Below, in pieces: positions 33,553 through 42,488 of a stretch of DNA of 64,000 nt. The stretch comes from Marine Group I thaumarchaeote. Its GTDB lineage: Archaea; Thermoproteota; Nitrososphaeria; Nitrososphaerales; Nitrosopumilaceae. The DNA lies in NCBI GenBank assembly GCA_013390375.1, contig JACATA010000003.1, positions 24,411 to 88,410 on the forward strand, in the 5' to 3' direction. The position numbers were made by a program, and so were the translations under genes. Below the pieces are notes generated by a model. It was not told the origin of the DNA. It saw only the letters and a program-made list of their open reading frames with translations, and did not search any database. Numbering within the stretch: the stretch's first letter is position 1; every line of letters starts with the position of its first letter.

Positions 33553-33672
33553 ATGGCGGGATTTTTTGATTATATTCCCATTATTGCAATTATTTTATTT
33601 GCTGCGGGAATTGTAGGTGTAATGGTTTATGAGCGAGTTAGAACAAAAAATATTGAAGAATCCTCCTCCTAA
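33553..33672 (+). CDS. Small single-helix membrane protein (39 residues)
   Basis: The ATG at 33553 gives MAGFFDYIPIIAIILFAAGI, followed by VGVMVYERVRTKNIEESSS and TAA. One helix runs from about residue 7 to 26 with a positively charged cytoplasmic side. It overlaps the first 44 bases of the helicase gene in a different frame, so one of the two starts may be further in. The clean hydrophobic-then-basic pattern argues for a real gene. The function is unknown. Confidence 0.5.
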   Translation: MAGFFDYIPIIAIILFAAGIVGVMVYERVRTKNIEESSS

Positions 33673-36379
33673 AAATTTTCTTGAAGAAAAATTTCACTCA
33701 CTAGGATTTGAACAGTTAACGGATATACAGAAAAGAGCACTACCAATAATTTGTCAAAAAATTGATTCATTGATTATAGCGCCAACCGGTTCTGGTAAAA
33801 CAGAATGCATCGTAATTCCTATTTTTTCACAGATAAAAGAAACAAAAAAGCAGGGAAAGATCAAGGCACTTTATGTTACACCATTAAGATCACTTAACCG
33901 AGATATTTTTCGAAGAATAATCAAATATGCTGAACAAGAAGATCTAACAATTCAAGTTAGACATGGTGATACACCTCAATCACTTAGAAAAAAAATTTCA
34001 GACTCACCACCTGATGTATTAATTACAACACCAGAAACGCTTGTTATTCTTCTTACTCAACAGAAAATGTTAACGGCACTTTCTGAACTGGAGCGAGTCA
34101 TAATTGATGAGGTGCATGAGCTTTTGTCAAGTGAAAGAGGTTCTCAACTATCAATAAGCCTAGAAAGACTACAACTTAACTCAAATCAGAAAATCATACG
34201 AACTGGCTTATCAGCCACTGTTGGAAATATTGAGGATGCTGCACACTTTCTTGTTGGAACAAAGAAACCATGTAAGATAATTCAAGATAAATCAATTAGG
34301 AAATATGATGTTGAAGTAAAATTTGTGAAAGGCTCAATTTCTGAAGTGGCAGATTCAATTATTGAATATATTGAAAAATCAGACATAAATTCTCCAGTTC
34401 TTTTGTTTACTAACACTAGAGGCGAATCTGAATTTTTAGCTTCAATCCTAAGGGAAAAGACTTTGATGAATATAGAGTTACACCACGGCTCATTATCAAA
34501 ACAAGTTAGAGAAGAAACAGAGAGCATACTTCGAAGTGGGACAAGTGGTATAGTTGTATGCACATCATCTCTTGAATTAGGATTAGATATTGGTTCGATA
34601 GAACTTGTAATTCATTATGGTTCACCACGCCAAGTAACAAAATTAATGCAACGAATAGGCAGGAGCAAACATTTTAGAAATACTTCTGCAAAGGGGCTAA
34701 TCATCACAAATAGTCCTGATGATGAATTTGAAACAAAAGCAATTCTTGATAGAATAAAAAATAGTTCTATTGAAGAACAAAAAATTCATAACAAATCTCT
34801 AGATGTTTTGGCTCACCACCTAGTAGGCCTATCGCTACAGATGGGAGAAATATCTATTGATTTTGCGTATAAAATAATCAAACAGGCATATCCGTTTAGA
34901 AATATAACATTAGATGAATTTTGTAATGTTCTAGAAATTTTAGACCAGATCTATATTTTGTATTTTGACAAGAAAAAAATGAAATTTTGGAAAAAAAGAA
35001 AAGCATTTAGATATTATTTTGAGAACCTTTCAACAATTCCAGACATTTTAAAATTTAAGGTGTTTGATTCAGTTGGAAAGAAAATCATAGGATCCTTAGA
35101 TCAAAGGTTTGTAGGCGATCATGGTGAAGCAGGGAACATCTTTGTTCTTCGTGGAATGCAGTGGAGAATACTAAACATTGATGAAAAATCTTTGCAAATA
35201 AATGTTGAACCAATTAGTGGTCAAAAAAACAAGGTGCCATACTGGGAGGGCGAAAATATTCCTGTTGATTATGATACTGCACAAAAAGTTGGACTATTCA
35301 GAAATAAAGTAAAGCGTGGTTCGTTATCAATGATTAATAAAATTATTTTGGAACTAGATTTTAACATTATACCTGATGAGAAAACTATTGTAATTGAATC
35401 TGTAAGAACAGATCGTAATGTTGTTATCCATGCATGTTTTGGTACAAAAATTAATTCAACTTTGGCAACTATACTTTCTTCACTACTAGAATCTACTCTT
35501 GGATATGTTATTCAATCAAGATCAGATGCCTACAGAATTGTTTTGGAGTCCAACGCAAGAATTAGCAAGAAGATCTTTGTTGAAACTTTAATGGAGAAAT
35601 TTGATCTGGCAAGTGTTGTATCTGCATCTTTGATTGGAACGCATAATGTTAATTGGAGAACATGGTGCGTTGCCAAAAAATTTGGAATGGTAGGCCGCGG
35701 AGCTATTTATGATAGAAAATCTGGTCATTTTATTTATGAACGGTATCAAAACACACCAGTTGTTGGAGAAGCGCTAAGAGAGTTATTTCATGACAAGTTT
35801 GATCTAAAAGGCACTGAAATCATTTTAAACAGAGTTAGAAATAAAGAAATCCAGATTGAATGGGTTGATGTTAACAAGTTTTCAAAATTAGCAGAACCAC
35901 TCTTAGATCACACTACAAAATATTATGCATCTCCAGCAAATGTTGATAAGGCAATTCTCGATTTAGTAAAAAAGCGATTGTTGAAAGCGAAACATCGTCT
36001 AATTTGTGCTCGTTGTGGCAAATGGCAACTAGCTGTTATTACAAAAGAAGTAAAGAAAAACCTTCATTGTAAATACTGTAAAAGCAGGCAAATTACAACC
36101 ACATTTTATTCAGATTATGATTTGATTAAAATCATTCAGAAAAAATACAGTGGCAAAAAACTTTCTGCCGAAGAAAATCACAGATTTAAACGAGCCTGGA
36201 AAGTTGCCTCATTGATTGAAACTTTTGGCAAGAATGCTATAATTGTCTTATCAGGTTATGGTGTTGGTGCTGACACTGGCGCAAGGATTTTACGAAATAT
36301 GACTGATCAAGAGCTTATGTATAAACAAATTTACGAAGCTGAAAGACAGTATGTAATGACAAGAGGTTTTTGGGACTAG
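33629..36379 (+). CDS. Lhr-type superfamily 2 ATP-dependent helicase
   Basis: A 916-residue helicase. Motif I is LIIAPTGSGKTECIVIPI, the Ia region YVTPLRSLNRDIFRR, motif II VIIDEVHELLSSERG (DEVH), motif III GLSATVGNIEDAA, and motif VI LMQRIGRSKH. The winged-helix and core domains of the Lhr family follow, with a zinc knuckle near the C terminus (CARCGKW, then CKYCKSR) and a terminal helical segment. Lhr helicases act on DNA and DNA-RNA hybrids in repair. It ends in a 4-base convergent overlap with rpa. A small membrane protein overlaps its start. Confidence 0.9.
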   Translation: MSELEQKILKNPPPKNFLEEKFHSLGFEQLTDIQKRALPIICQKIDSLIIAPTGSGKTECIVIPIFSQIKETKKQGKIKALYVTPLRSLNRDIFRRIIKYAEQEDLTIQVRHGDTPQSLRKKISDSPPDVLITTPETLVILLTQQKMLTALSELERVIIDEVHELLSSERGSQLSISLERLQLNSNQKIIRTGLSATVGNIEDAAHFLVGTKKPCKIIQDKSIRKYDVEVKFVKGSISEVADSIIEYIEKSDINSPVLLFTNTRGESEFLASILREKTLMNIELHHGSLSKQVREETESILRSGTSGIVVCTSSLELGLDIGSIELVIHYGSPRQVTKLMQRIGRSKHFRNTSAKGLIITNSPDDEFETKAILDRIKNSSIEEQKIHNKSLDVLAHHLVGLSLQMGEISIDFAYKIIKQAYPFRNITLDEFCNVLEILDQIYILYFDKKKMKFWKKRKAFRYYFENLSTIPDILKFKVFDSVGKKIIGSLDQRFVGDHGEAGNIFVLRGMQWRILNIDEKSLQINVEPISGQKNKVPYWEGENIPVDYDTAQKVGLFRNKVKRGSLSMINKIILELDFNIIPDEKTIVIESVRTDRNVVIHACFGTKINSTLATILSSLLESTLGYVIQSRSDAYRIVLESNARISKKIFVETLMEKFDLASVVSASLIGTHNVNWRTWCVAKKFGMVGRGAIYDRKSGHFIYERYQNTPVVGEALRELFHDKFDLKGTEIILNRVRNKEIQIEWVDVNKFSKLAEPLLDHTTKYYASPANVDKAILDLVKKRLLKAKHRLICARCGKWQLAVITKEVKKNLHCKYCKSRQITTTFYSDYDLIKIIQKKYSGKKLSAEENHRFKRAWKVASLIETFGKNAIIVLSGYGVGADTGARILRNMTDQELMYKQIYEAERQYVMTRGFWD

Positions 36380-37770
36380 TTCTTTTTTACAATAGCTGAA
36401 AATGGAGTTAAAAACAATTCTGTTCTTCCTTCAAGTCCAGCTTTTGCGTTAACTGCAGTCACAGAAATTATCTCGCCCACAGAAAGCCCATCTAAAAGAA
36501 CAGCTTGGTTTCTCCACCCCTTAATCCAAATCTGACCACTGTCATCTTCAACAAACATTTCAGATAACAAAATTGTTTCTCCAGTTTTTGTTTGAACTTC
36601 TCGCCTTTCTGGCTCTTTCAAAATTATGGCCTCAACACAGTAATCATTTCCAGATTTAACCTCGGAAATTTTTGTTCTCAGACTGGATAATGGTGGTATG
36701 CTTTTATCATCATCAATTTTTCTTAGAAACGAATCATGGTTTATTGTTATAGAACTACCAAAAACTTTTGAAGGCATACATTCTATAACATCTCCTGTAC
36801 TAACCGAATCTAGCATCTTTGAAGAATCTGACACGTATACCATGTTTTTCTTAATGTCTATACATATTGCAACAGTTTTACCTCCATCATTTCTTTTTGT
36901 CCCAATGCGTACAATAACAGGTTCTAACTCTTTTCCCCCTTCAATTTCAATCAGTGTTGCCTCATTTCCATGAATCTCAAGACCTTGGTTTCCTACCTTT
37001 GTTCTAACACCCAAGAGCCTAACTTTTGCATTCTGGGAAATAACTTTCGGTAAGAACGATTCATCTTTTCCCCATATCACCACTCCTTTCGTAGTACCAT
37101 CATTCCCTTTCAATCTCATTCTAAGTCCCTTTCCTGGTTCGCCACGCCGGTTCGTAAATTCTAGTGTAGTTATACCGCCATCTATTTTACCTGAAACAAC
37201 CAGATTACTTTGATTTTCCTTAATCTCACTGGCGTCAATAGTTAGATCATCAATTGGGCAAATCTCACTTTCTTTATTGGTTGACTCAATATTAGATCCC
37301 GAACCAACATTTATCGTTGGACTGCCATTAAGATCCGATTTAACATAAGCCTTGATTATTTTTATCAAATCACCGGGTTTCAGCTCTTCAATCCCTGGCA
37401 GGTTAGCTTTTTCATCCCAAAGCTTAACACTTACAGCAGAATCATTATCATAAACCGTCATGGTTCTAAGTAGGAAAGGAGAGCCATCTTTTCTAGAAAA
37501 CTGCTTTGCAGGTGAAATGTTCAGCACCCTACTTTCAATTGATACATCCTTAGCGCCTACGTAAAGATCCTTTAGGTTCATTTCAACTTTCAAAGTCTGC
37601 TTTAATGATATTCCTAGATCTGACGCAATAAGAAAAAGAGCTCCCTGATCTGTCAAATAACCTGTGCCTATCTTTTCCTTTTTTTGTTTAATCCTATCTT
37701 CAATATCTTGCTTAGTTAATTCAGGTTTTTGTTCCTGAATTTTTTCTAATAATTCTTCAAACTCTGACAA
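36376..37770 (-). CDS. Replication protein A, multi-OB-fold single-strand DNA-binding protein
   Basis: A 464-residue protein with three or so OB folds. A short N-terminal helical segment (EELLEKIQEQKPELT) precedes the first fold, which has KDVSIESRVLNISPAKQF, TMTVYDNDSAVSVKLWDE and LKPGDLIKIIKAYVK. Later folds show KGVVIWGKDESFLP, VRLLGVRTKVGNQGLEIHGN, and MFVEDDSGQIWIKGW followed by GEIISVTAVNAK. RPA coats single-stranded DNA during replication and repair. No C-terminal zinc finger is seen, which distinguishes it from some euryarchaeal RPAs. It converges on the helicase gene. Confidence 0.9.
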   Translation of the reverse strand: MSEFEELLEKIQEQKPELTKQDIEDRIKQKKEKIGTGYLTDQGALFLIASDLGISLKQTLKVEMNLKDLYVGAKDVSIESRVLNISPAKQFSRKDGSPFLLRTMTVYDNDSAVSVKLWDEKANLPGIEELKPGDLIKIIKAYVKSDLNGSPTINVGSGSNIESTNKESEICPIDDLTIDASEIKENQSNLVVSGKIDGGITTLEFTNRRGEPGKGLRMRLKGNDGTTKGVVIWGKDESFLPKVISQNAKVRLLGVRTKVGNQGLEIHGNEATLIEIEGGKELEPVIVRIGTKRNDGGKTVAICIDIKKNMVYVSDSSKMLDSVSTGDVIECMPSKVFGSSITINHDSFLRKIDDDKSIPPLSSLRTKISEVKSGNDYCVEAIILKEPERREVQTKTGETILLSEMFVEDDSGQIWIKGWRNQAVLLDGLSVGEIISVTAVNAKAGLEGRTELFLTPFSAIVKKN

Positions 37771-37837
37771 GTTGCTCCCCTCAATTTCTTCTTTTTAGCT
37801 CTTATTAACATTTAAGGAGTCTAGGATTTCAAGAAAC

Positions 37838-38791
37838 ATGAAATCTGTTTTTGCCAGATCGCTTTTCAAATCGTATGATGGAATAAACGCAGTAGATGGT
37901 ATAGATCTTGATGTCGATGAGGGACAAATTTTTGGTTTTCTAGGACCAAATGGAGCAGGAAAATCAACCGTGATTAAACTGTTAACCACATTGATCCAAC
38001 CAACTAGTGGCAAAATTTCAGTTCTAGAAATTGATTCTGCAAAGGAACCATTGCGAATAAGAAAAAAAATTGGCGTAGTTTTACAGCAACCAAGTTACGA
38101 ACCCACACTCTCAGTAGAAAAATCACTTGAAAAATATGGGATGATGTGGAACCTTGACAAAAAAACTAGAATGGATAAAACAGAAGAACTTCTTATCGCC
38201 TTTAATCTAGTTGAAATTAGAAAGAAAAAAAATGAGGATCTTTCTATCGGTCAGAGAAGACGAGTTCAGGTTGCCCGTGAGTTCATGCACGATATGGATT
38301 TGTTGTTCTTAGATGAACCTACTGTCGGACTGGATCCAACTGCTAGAAGGCAATTATTAGATTTTTTAAAAAATAAAGTAAAGGAAAAAAACCTAACAAT
38401 ATTTTACACCACACATGTGCTGACCGAGGCAGAATATTTCTGTGATAATATTGCGATTATTAACAAAGGCAAAATAATTACTGTTGACTCACCAAATGAA
38501 CTTAAAAAAAGATTTGGGCGTGAAAAAACAATCAAAATTCATGTTTCATCTAACACTGAAACATTAGGAAGTCTTTTAGAAAATATTCAGGACTGTAAAA
38601 TTGAATTTAATACAGGAGCTACAATCACAATACATTCTGCTGATTCTGAACTTGTTTTAATGAACATTCTAAAAATTTTAAATCAAAACAATATAGCTAT
38701 AGATGATTTGTCTGCAATACCAACAAATCTTGAAGAAATATTTCTTAAAGTTGTAAGTGATTCTAATGCATCCGATAATCAGATTAGTTAA
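37838..38791 (+). CDS. ABC-2 type transporter ATP-binding protein
   Basis: A 317-residue ATPase of the DrrA/NodI exporter class. Walker A is GFLGPNGAGKSTVIKLL, the signature LSIGQRRRVQVA, Walker B LLFLDEPTVGLDP, and the switch His is in FYTTHVLTEAE. A C-terminal regulatory extension (about 230-317) is typical of this class. The signature has IGQRRR where LSGGQ is usual, a common variant here. The permease start overlaps its 3' end by 26 bases. The cargo (drug, lipid or polysaccharide) cannot be read from the sequence. Confidence 0.93.
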   Translation: MKSVFARSLFKSYDGINAVDGIDLDVDEGQIFGFLGPNGAGKSTVIKLLTTLIQPTSGKISVLEIDSAKEPLRIRKKIGVVLQQPSYEPTLSVEKSLEKYGMMWNLDKKTRMDKTEELLIAFNLVEIRKKKNEDLSIGQRRRVQVAREFMHDMDLLFLDEPTVGLDPTARRQLLDFLKNKVKEKNLTIFYTTHVLTEAEYFCDNIAIINKGKIITVDSPNELKKRFGREKTIKIHVSSNTETLGSLLENIQDCKIEFNTGATITIHSADSELVLMNILKILNQNNIAIDDLSAIPTNLEEIFLKVVSDSNASDNQIS

Positions 38792-39527
38792 TAGAAATAT
38801 TACCATCTCAGTAAATCCAGGTTTTTTAATCTGGCAGGTGATTTTTCCCTTGATTTGGATTTTTGTAGCTGGTTTTGCGTACACCTCACTGATCGATGAA
38901 GTATCTTTTGGAACCAAGAATCTAAGCTACCCAGCATTCTTAGCTTCTGGGATGATCGGTTTTAACATTATGAACAGCACTCTCATTTCTGGAATTATAA
39001 TTTGGAATGATAGACGACATGGAATGTTTGAACAAATAATGTCAGGTCCATTTACAAGATCAAACTACATTCTTAGCAATATTACCACTATTGCAATAGT
39101 CGGTCTAGTCAGTGCGGCGTTAATTGCGGCAGTTGGCTATCCAGTATTTTTTCAATCAGCAGAATTTAGCCTAGTCACAATTCCACTCATAGTTTTCAGC
39201 TCAATAGTTGGCGCAATATTATTTGGTTCCATTGCTTCAATCATCTCCGCGAAACTGCGTTCAAGTGAGGGATTTAACGTAATTATTAATACAGTTTTTA
39301 TTTTCTTTGCGTTTGTAAGTACAGCATTTTATCCTGCTGCTGGTTCTCCACAACCTCTTGCGACTATATTTTATCTTAATCCATTAACATACCTTGTTGA
39401 CATAATTAGGGCTGGAATTTTTGGTACAATTACAGAGTTTGTTATTTTAGAAATGGTAGTTTTGATAGTATTGGCATCTATTCTTTTTGTTATCGCAACA
39501 AAATTGTTAACTAAAATGGATTTTTAA
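38766..39527 (+). CDS. ABC-2 type transporter permease
   Basis: I start at the ATG at 38766 (MHPIIRLVNRNITISVNPGF); a GTG nine bases upstream is possible. The 253-residue protein has six hydrophobic helices, including FLIWQVIFPLIWIFVAGFAY, IGLVSAALIAAVGYPVFF-like stretches, and IFFAFVSTAFYPAAG. The family signature is present near LNPLTYLVDIIRAGIFG. It pairs with the overlapping ATPase to form an exporter. A tRNA-Gln gene on the other strand begins only nine bases beyond the stop. Confidence 0.9.
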   Translation: MHPIIRLVNRNITISVNPGFLIWQVIFPLIWIFVAGFAYTSLIDEVSFGTKNLSYPAFLASGMIGFNIMNSTLISGIIIWNDRRHGMFEQIMSGPFTRSNYILSNITTIAIVGLVSAALIAAVGYPVFFQSAEFSLVTIPLIVFSSIVGAILFGSIASIISAKLRSSEGFNVIINTVFIFFAFVSTAFYPAAGSPQPLATIFYLNPLTYLVDIIRAGIFGTITEFVILEMVVLIVLASILFVIATKLLTKMDF

Positions 39528-39535
39528 AAAAATAA

Positions 39536-39607
39536 TAGCCCGGCCCGGACTCGAACCGAGGTCAAAGGCTCCAAGGGCCCCTATGCTTGCCACTACACTA
39601 CCGGGCT
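39536..39607 (-). tRNA. tRNA-Gln(TTG) with C at position 33
   Basis: A 72-base cloverleaf read on the minus strand: acceptor AGCCCGG/CCGGGCT with discriminator A, D arm GTGT-AGTGGCAA-GCAT, anticodon stem GGGGC/GCCTT, loop CCTTGGA, variable TGAC, T arm CTCGG-TTCGAGT-CCGGG. The anticodon is TTG. The A1-U72 pair and overall sequence fit archaeal tRNA-Gln. The base 5' of the anticodon is C, where nearly all tRNAs have U33. GatD and GatE for its transamidation are at 45.9-49.0 kb. Confidence 0.88.
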
Positions 39608-39640
39608 TCCGTACATTTTTTTCCCTTTCCCCTTATAATA

Positions 39641-40705
39641 TTACTTTAATACAGATTTCATTGTTTTTACAAGAATGGGATAAGGATCTTCCATAGAATT
39701 TAGCATCTTTTTAGATTTCTTTTTTATTTCTAAATTGGAGGATCCAAGAATCTTCCTGATTGATATTACTACCTGTTTAGGATTTGTTTCTCTTATCACC
39801 AATTTTTTCCTGACAAGATAGGCTTCTATAATATTTGGAACAGCATTGTATGAAATTGTAGGAATACCAAGCAGTGCAGATTCGGCGGTCATTGTTCCGC
39901 CAGATCCAACGAAAACGCCAGCATTTTCTAACAATATTTTACTATCAACAATTTTGTTAAACACTCTGATTTTCTTGCCAAAAGTTTGATCTAAGTGTCT
40001 TACTTGAGAAGTATACCGTCCCATTACAATGATTTCTTGATCACTAAAATTTTTTATGATTTCTTTGATAATGGGAATTGCGGGTCTTTTTTTTGTTGAA
40101 TAAGAAGCATATTCCTCTTCAACCCTAACCAGAATCACTTTTCTTTTACTTTTTTTAACTAGTTTTTTACTATTTTTTGAAACCTTTCGTTTCGCTATTA
40201 TTGCAGCATCAATTGCTCTGTAACTTATAATGTCTTTGCTATTAATTCCAAATTTTGTGAATTCCTTTTTTGGAATAATCCATGGGATCAACAGTTTTTG
40301 AACTAGAGGTATAACAAGCCGCATAACAGCATTGGCATGTGGTGAATCAGAAAAACATATGTGATCAATGTTTAATCCATAGGAAACTCTTGCTGCTTCA
40401 GGTGAACAGAAGCTTATCGTGAGATCAGGCGAAAATCCCTTTATTCTTGTAGATAGTAATTTTGCCCTACGTAGACTAGCATTTAGCTTATCATGCCTTT
40501 TGGATCCTCCATGTTTTCCTACTATTACCAACTTAAGATTTCTTATTTTTGCTAATTGTGTTACTTGGTCATAATCGCGTGAAGTACATAACACAGTATG
40601 ATTTTTTTTAATGCGTTTGATCATGGATTCAAAAAAAAGAATCTGTTTTGGAGTTAAAACATCAAACCAAATCTTCAAGTATTTTGATTTAATTCCAAAC
40701 TGCAA
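39641..40705 (-). CDS. DUF354 family protein (glycosyltransferase-like fold)
   Basis: A 354-residue DUF354 protein. Family landmarks are KIWFDVLTPKQILFFESMI at the N terminus, LVIVGKHGGSKRHDKL, DHICFSDSPHAN, and the C-terminal GSGGTMTAESALLGIPTISY followed by EAYLVRKKL. The last block looks like the UDP-binding half of the glycosyltransferase-B/UDP-GlcNAc 2-epimerase fold. The function is unknown; a role in surface-polysaccharide or glycan synthesis is inferred from the fold. It is divergent from the Rossmann-fold gene that follows. Confidence 0.85.
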   Translation of the reverse strand: MQFGIKSKYLKIWFDVLTPKQILFFESMIKRIKKNHTVLCTSRDYDQVTQLAKIRNLKLVIVGKHGGSKRHDKLNASLRRAKLLSTRIKGFSPDLTISFCSPEAARVSYGLNIDHICFSDSPHANAVMRLVIPLVQKLLIPWIIPKKEFTKFGINSKDIISYRAIDAAIIAKRKVSKNSKKLVKKSKRKVILVRVEEEYASYSTKKRPAIPIIKEIIKNFSDQEIIVMGRYTSQVRHLDQTFGKKIRVFNKIVDSKILLENAGVFVGSGGTMTAESALLGIPTISYNAVPNIIEAYLVRKKLVIRETNPKQVVISIRKILGSSNLEIKKKSKKMLNSMEDPYPILVKTMKSVLK

Positions 40706-40744
40706 TAAGTATTTCTTAGCCTAGATATCTAAGATGTATATATT

Positions 40745-41869
40745 ATGAAAGAAAAAGTTGTATTTTTTGGGCTAAGTACGGAAGGATATTATCTTGCTAG
40801 CCAGATGGTTATCAACGGTGCAGACGTACGGATAATCGATGAATCTTCTTCATCTGCAATATTGTTAACACCTGAAATTGCAAAAACCTATTCAAACGTG
40901 ACATCGCTTAGAGAAGATGAACCTCTACTTGCTATGGAACCAAGTAATATTGCAATTTCAAAAGCTAAATATCTTTTCTTTACACCACGAATAAGGAAAA
41001 CTGGCCATGATCGAAAAACAGAAGTAAATTCCAAGTTCAAAGATGCAGTAGGAGAATTGAAGGAAGGCAGTTCAGTCATTAATTGTCTTGCAACTGGATT
41101 TGGTGGAAATAACGAAAACATCTTACTTTTAAAACATGTTACTGGGTTTGAGGTTGGAAAATCAATTTCTTACTTTTATTTTCCACTACACGATTTGAAC
41201 AAAACACCTGAGGCAATTGGTTCGCTAAAAGCAACTGATGGAAAAAATCTTTTATCACTTTTAAAAATGGATAAAAAAGAAAAAAAATTTGTAGATATTT
41301 CTTCAGCAGAGTATTTACATGCCATTAACACTATACAAAGATTTTCTAGTTTGTGTAGCATTTTAGAGGTTTGCAAATTTGTAAAAAATAATACAAAACA
41401 CACCACATTATTTAATGATTTTAAAAATATTTACCTTGACGATATGGTAACTGGCCTTTATGACCTGCATATGCTTGGTTCCTCATTTGAAAGCGCACAA
41501 ACTTTGATGTATCTTATTAACGGAAGCATTAGAGGAATTTCAGGTTATGTCAAGAGATTAATTGATGCCATTAGAATAACTTTGAAAAAAAATGAGCTAA
41601 AAGCTAGTAAGACAAAAATTGTATTGTCTTGGACATTGGATACAAATGAGATGAGAGGAGATAAGATTGAAATGTTAGACACTATTGCCTCCAAACTGCG
41701 TGATTATATTGGTGATGTAGAAACATCAACTGGTTCAGTAGACTTGTTTCATCATGATAAAACAACAATAGTAGTAGCTTGTTCTAGTTCTGATTATAAA
41801 GAAATAAAAGAAAGTCAAAAAGGCGAGGATGTTTTTGTGATAAAAGCAAATCCTCTATGTGAAATCTAG
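40745..41869 (+). CDS. Rossmann-fold protein of unknown function, nucleotide-sugar-dehydrogenase-like
   Basis: A 374-residue protein with an N-terminal dinucleotide-binding fold (VVFFGLSTEGYYLASQMV, then ADVRIIDES). Next come YLFFTPRIRKTGHDRKTEVN and SSVINCLATGFGGNNENILL, reminiscent of UDP-glucose/UDP-ManNAc dehydrogenases. The middle helical part (about 190-280) resembles their dimerisation domain. I see no catalytic cysteine in the expected G-x-C-F-P-K context, so it may not oxidise a sugar. The C terminus (FHHDKTTIVVACSSSD) is unassigned. It lies 38 bases before grpE. Confidence 0.65.
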   Translation: MKEKVVFFGLSTEGYYLASQMVINGADVRIIDESSSSAILLTPEIAKTYSNVTSLREDEPLLAMEPSNIAISKAKYLFFTPRIRKTGHDRKTEVNSKFKDAVGELKEGSSVINCLATGFGGNNENILLLKHVTGFEVGKSISYFYFPLHDLNKTPEAIGSLKATDGKNLLSLLKMDKKEKKFVDISSAEYLHAINTIQRFSSLCSILEVCKFVKNNTKHTTLFNDFKNIYLDDMVTGLYDLHMLGSSFESAQTLMYLINGSIRGISGYVKRLIDAIRITLKKNELKASKTKIVLSWTLDTNEMRGDKIEMLDTIASKLRDYIGDVETSTGSVDLFHHDKTTIVVACSSSDYKEIKESQKGEDVFVIKANPLCEI

Positions 41870-41907
41870 TCATAAAGATAAAATTATCTTAAAAATTAGA
41901 AAGATTG

Positions 41908-42480
41908 ATGTCTGAAAACGAAAAAGATGAGAATTCATTAACTGAATCTCAAGAAAATGTAGAACAGAATGATAACAGTTTTGACAATAACATCGACAGT
42001 AAAATGGAAATTAAAAAATCGCAATCAGTACATTATCAACAAAAAATAGATGAGTTAAACGAGCTTTTAGAAAAAGAGAAACAAAAATCTTTGCGTTTAC
42101 TTGCAGATTACCAAAATCTGGAAAAACAAACTATTGATAGAATAAACGCACGAGAGAACAAAATAATTTTGGATTTCTTAACCGTGTATGAAGATTTTAT
42201 TCGTGCAAAAAATGCATATGAAAAAGAGGGAGGAAACGTAGAAAGTCTTAACAGCATCATAAAAAACATGGAATCCATCCTGGATCATTATGAAGTAAAA
42301 CCTATTGAAGTTGAAGGAAAGAAACTTGATCCTAAGTTGCATGAAGTAGTACAAGAGATTGAGGATGACAGTAATGAGGAAGGCACAATTGTAAAAGAGA
42401 TCGCAAAAGGATATATTATTCGTGGCAAGGTATTCAAATACTCGAAAGTATGTGTTTCAAAAAAATTAATTAAAAAATAG
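41908..42480 (+). CDS. grpE: GrpE nucleotide-exchange factor
   Basis: I start at the ATG at 41908 ([15 protein letters not shown]); a TTG directly before it is possible. The 190-residue protein has a disordered acidic N terminus and a long coiled coil ([18 protein letters not shown]), then [20 protein letters not shown]. The beta-rich head follows with [20 protein letters not shown] and [18 protein letters not shown]. GrpE releases ADP from DnaK. It is the first gene of grpE-dnaK-dnaJ, with nine bases before dnaK. Confidence 0.94.
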   Translation: MSENEKDENSLTESQENVEQNDNSFDNNIDSKMEIKKSQSVHYQQKIDELNELLEKEKQKSLRLLADYQNLEKQTIDRINARENKIILDFLTVYEDFIRAKNAYEKEGGNVESLNSIIKNMESILDHYEVKPIEVEGKKLDPKLHEVVQEIEDDSNEEGTIVKEIAKGYIIRGKVFKYSKVCVSKKLIKK

Positions 42481-42488
42481 GTGAAAAT

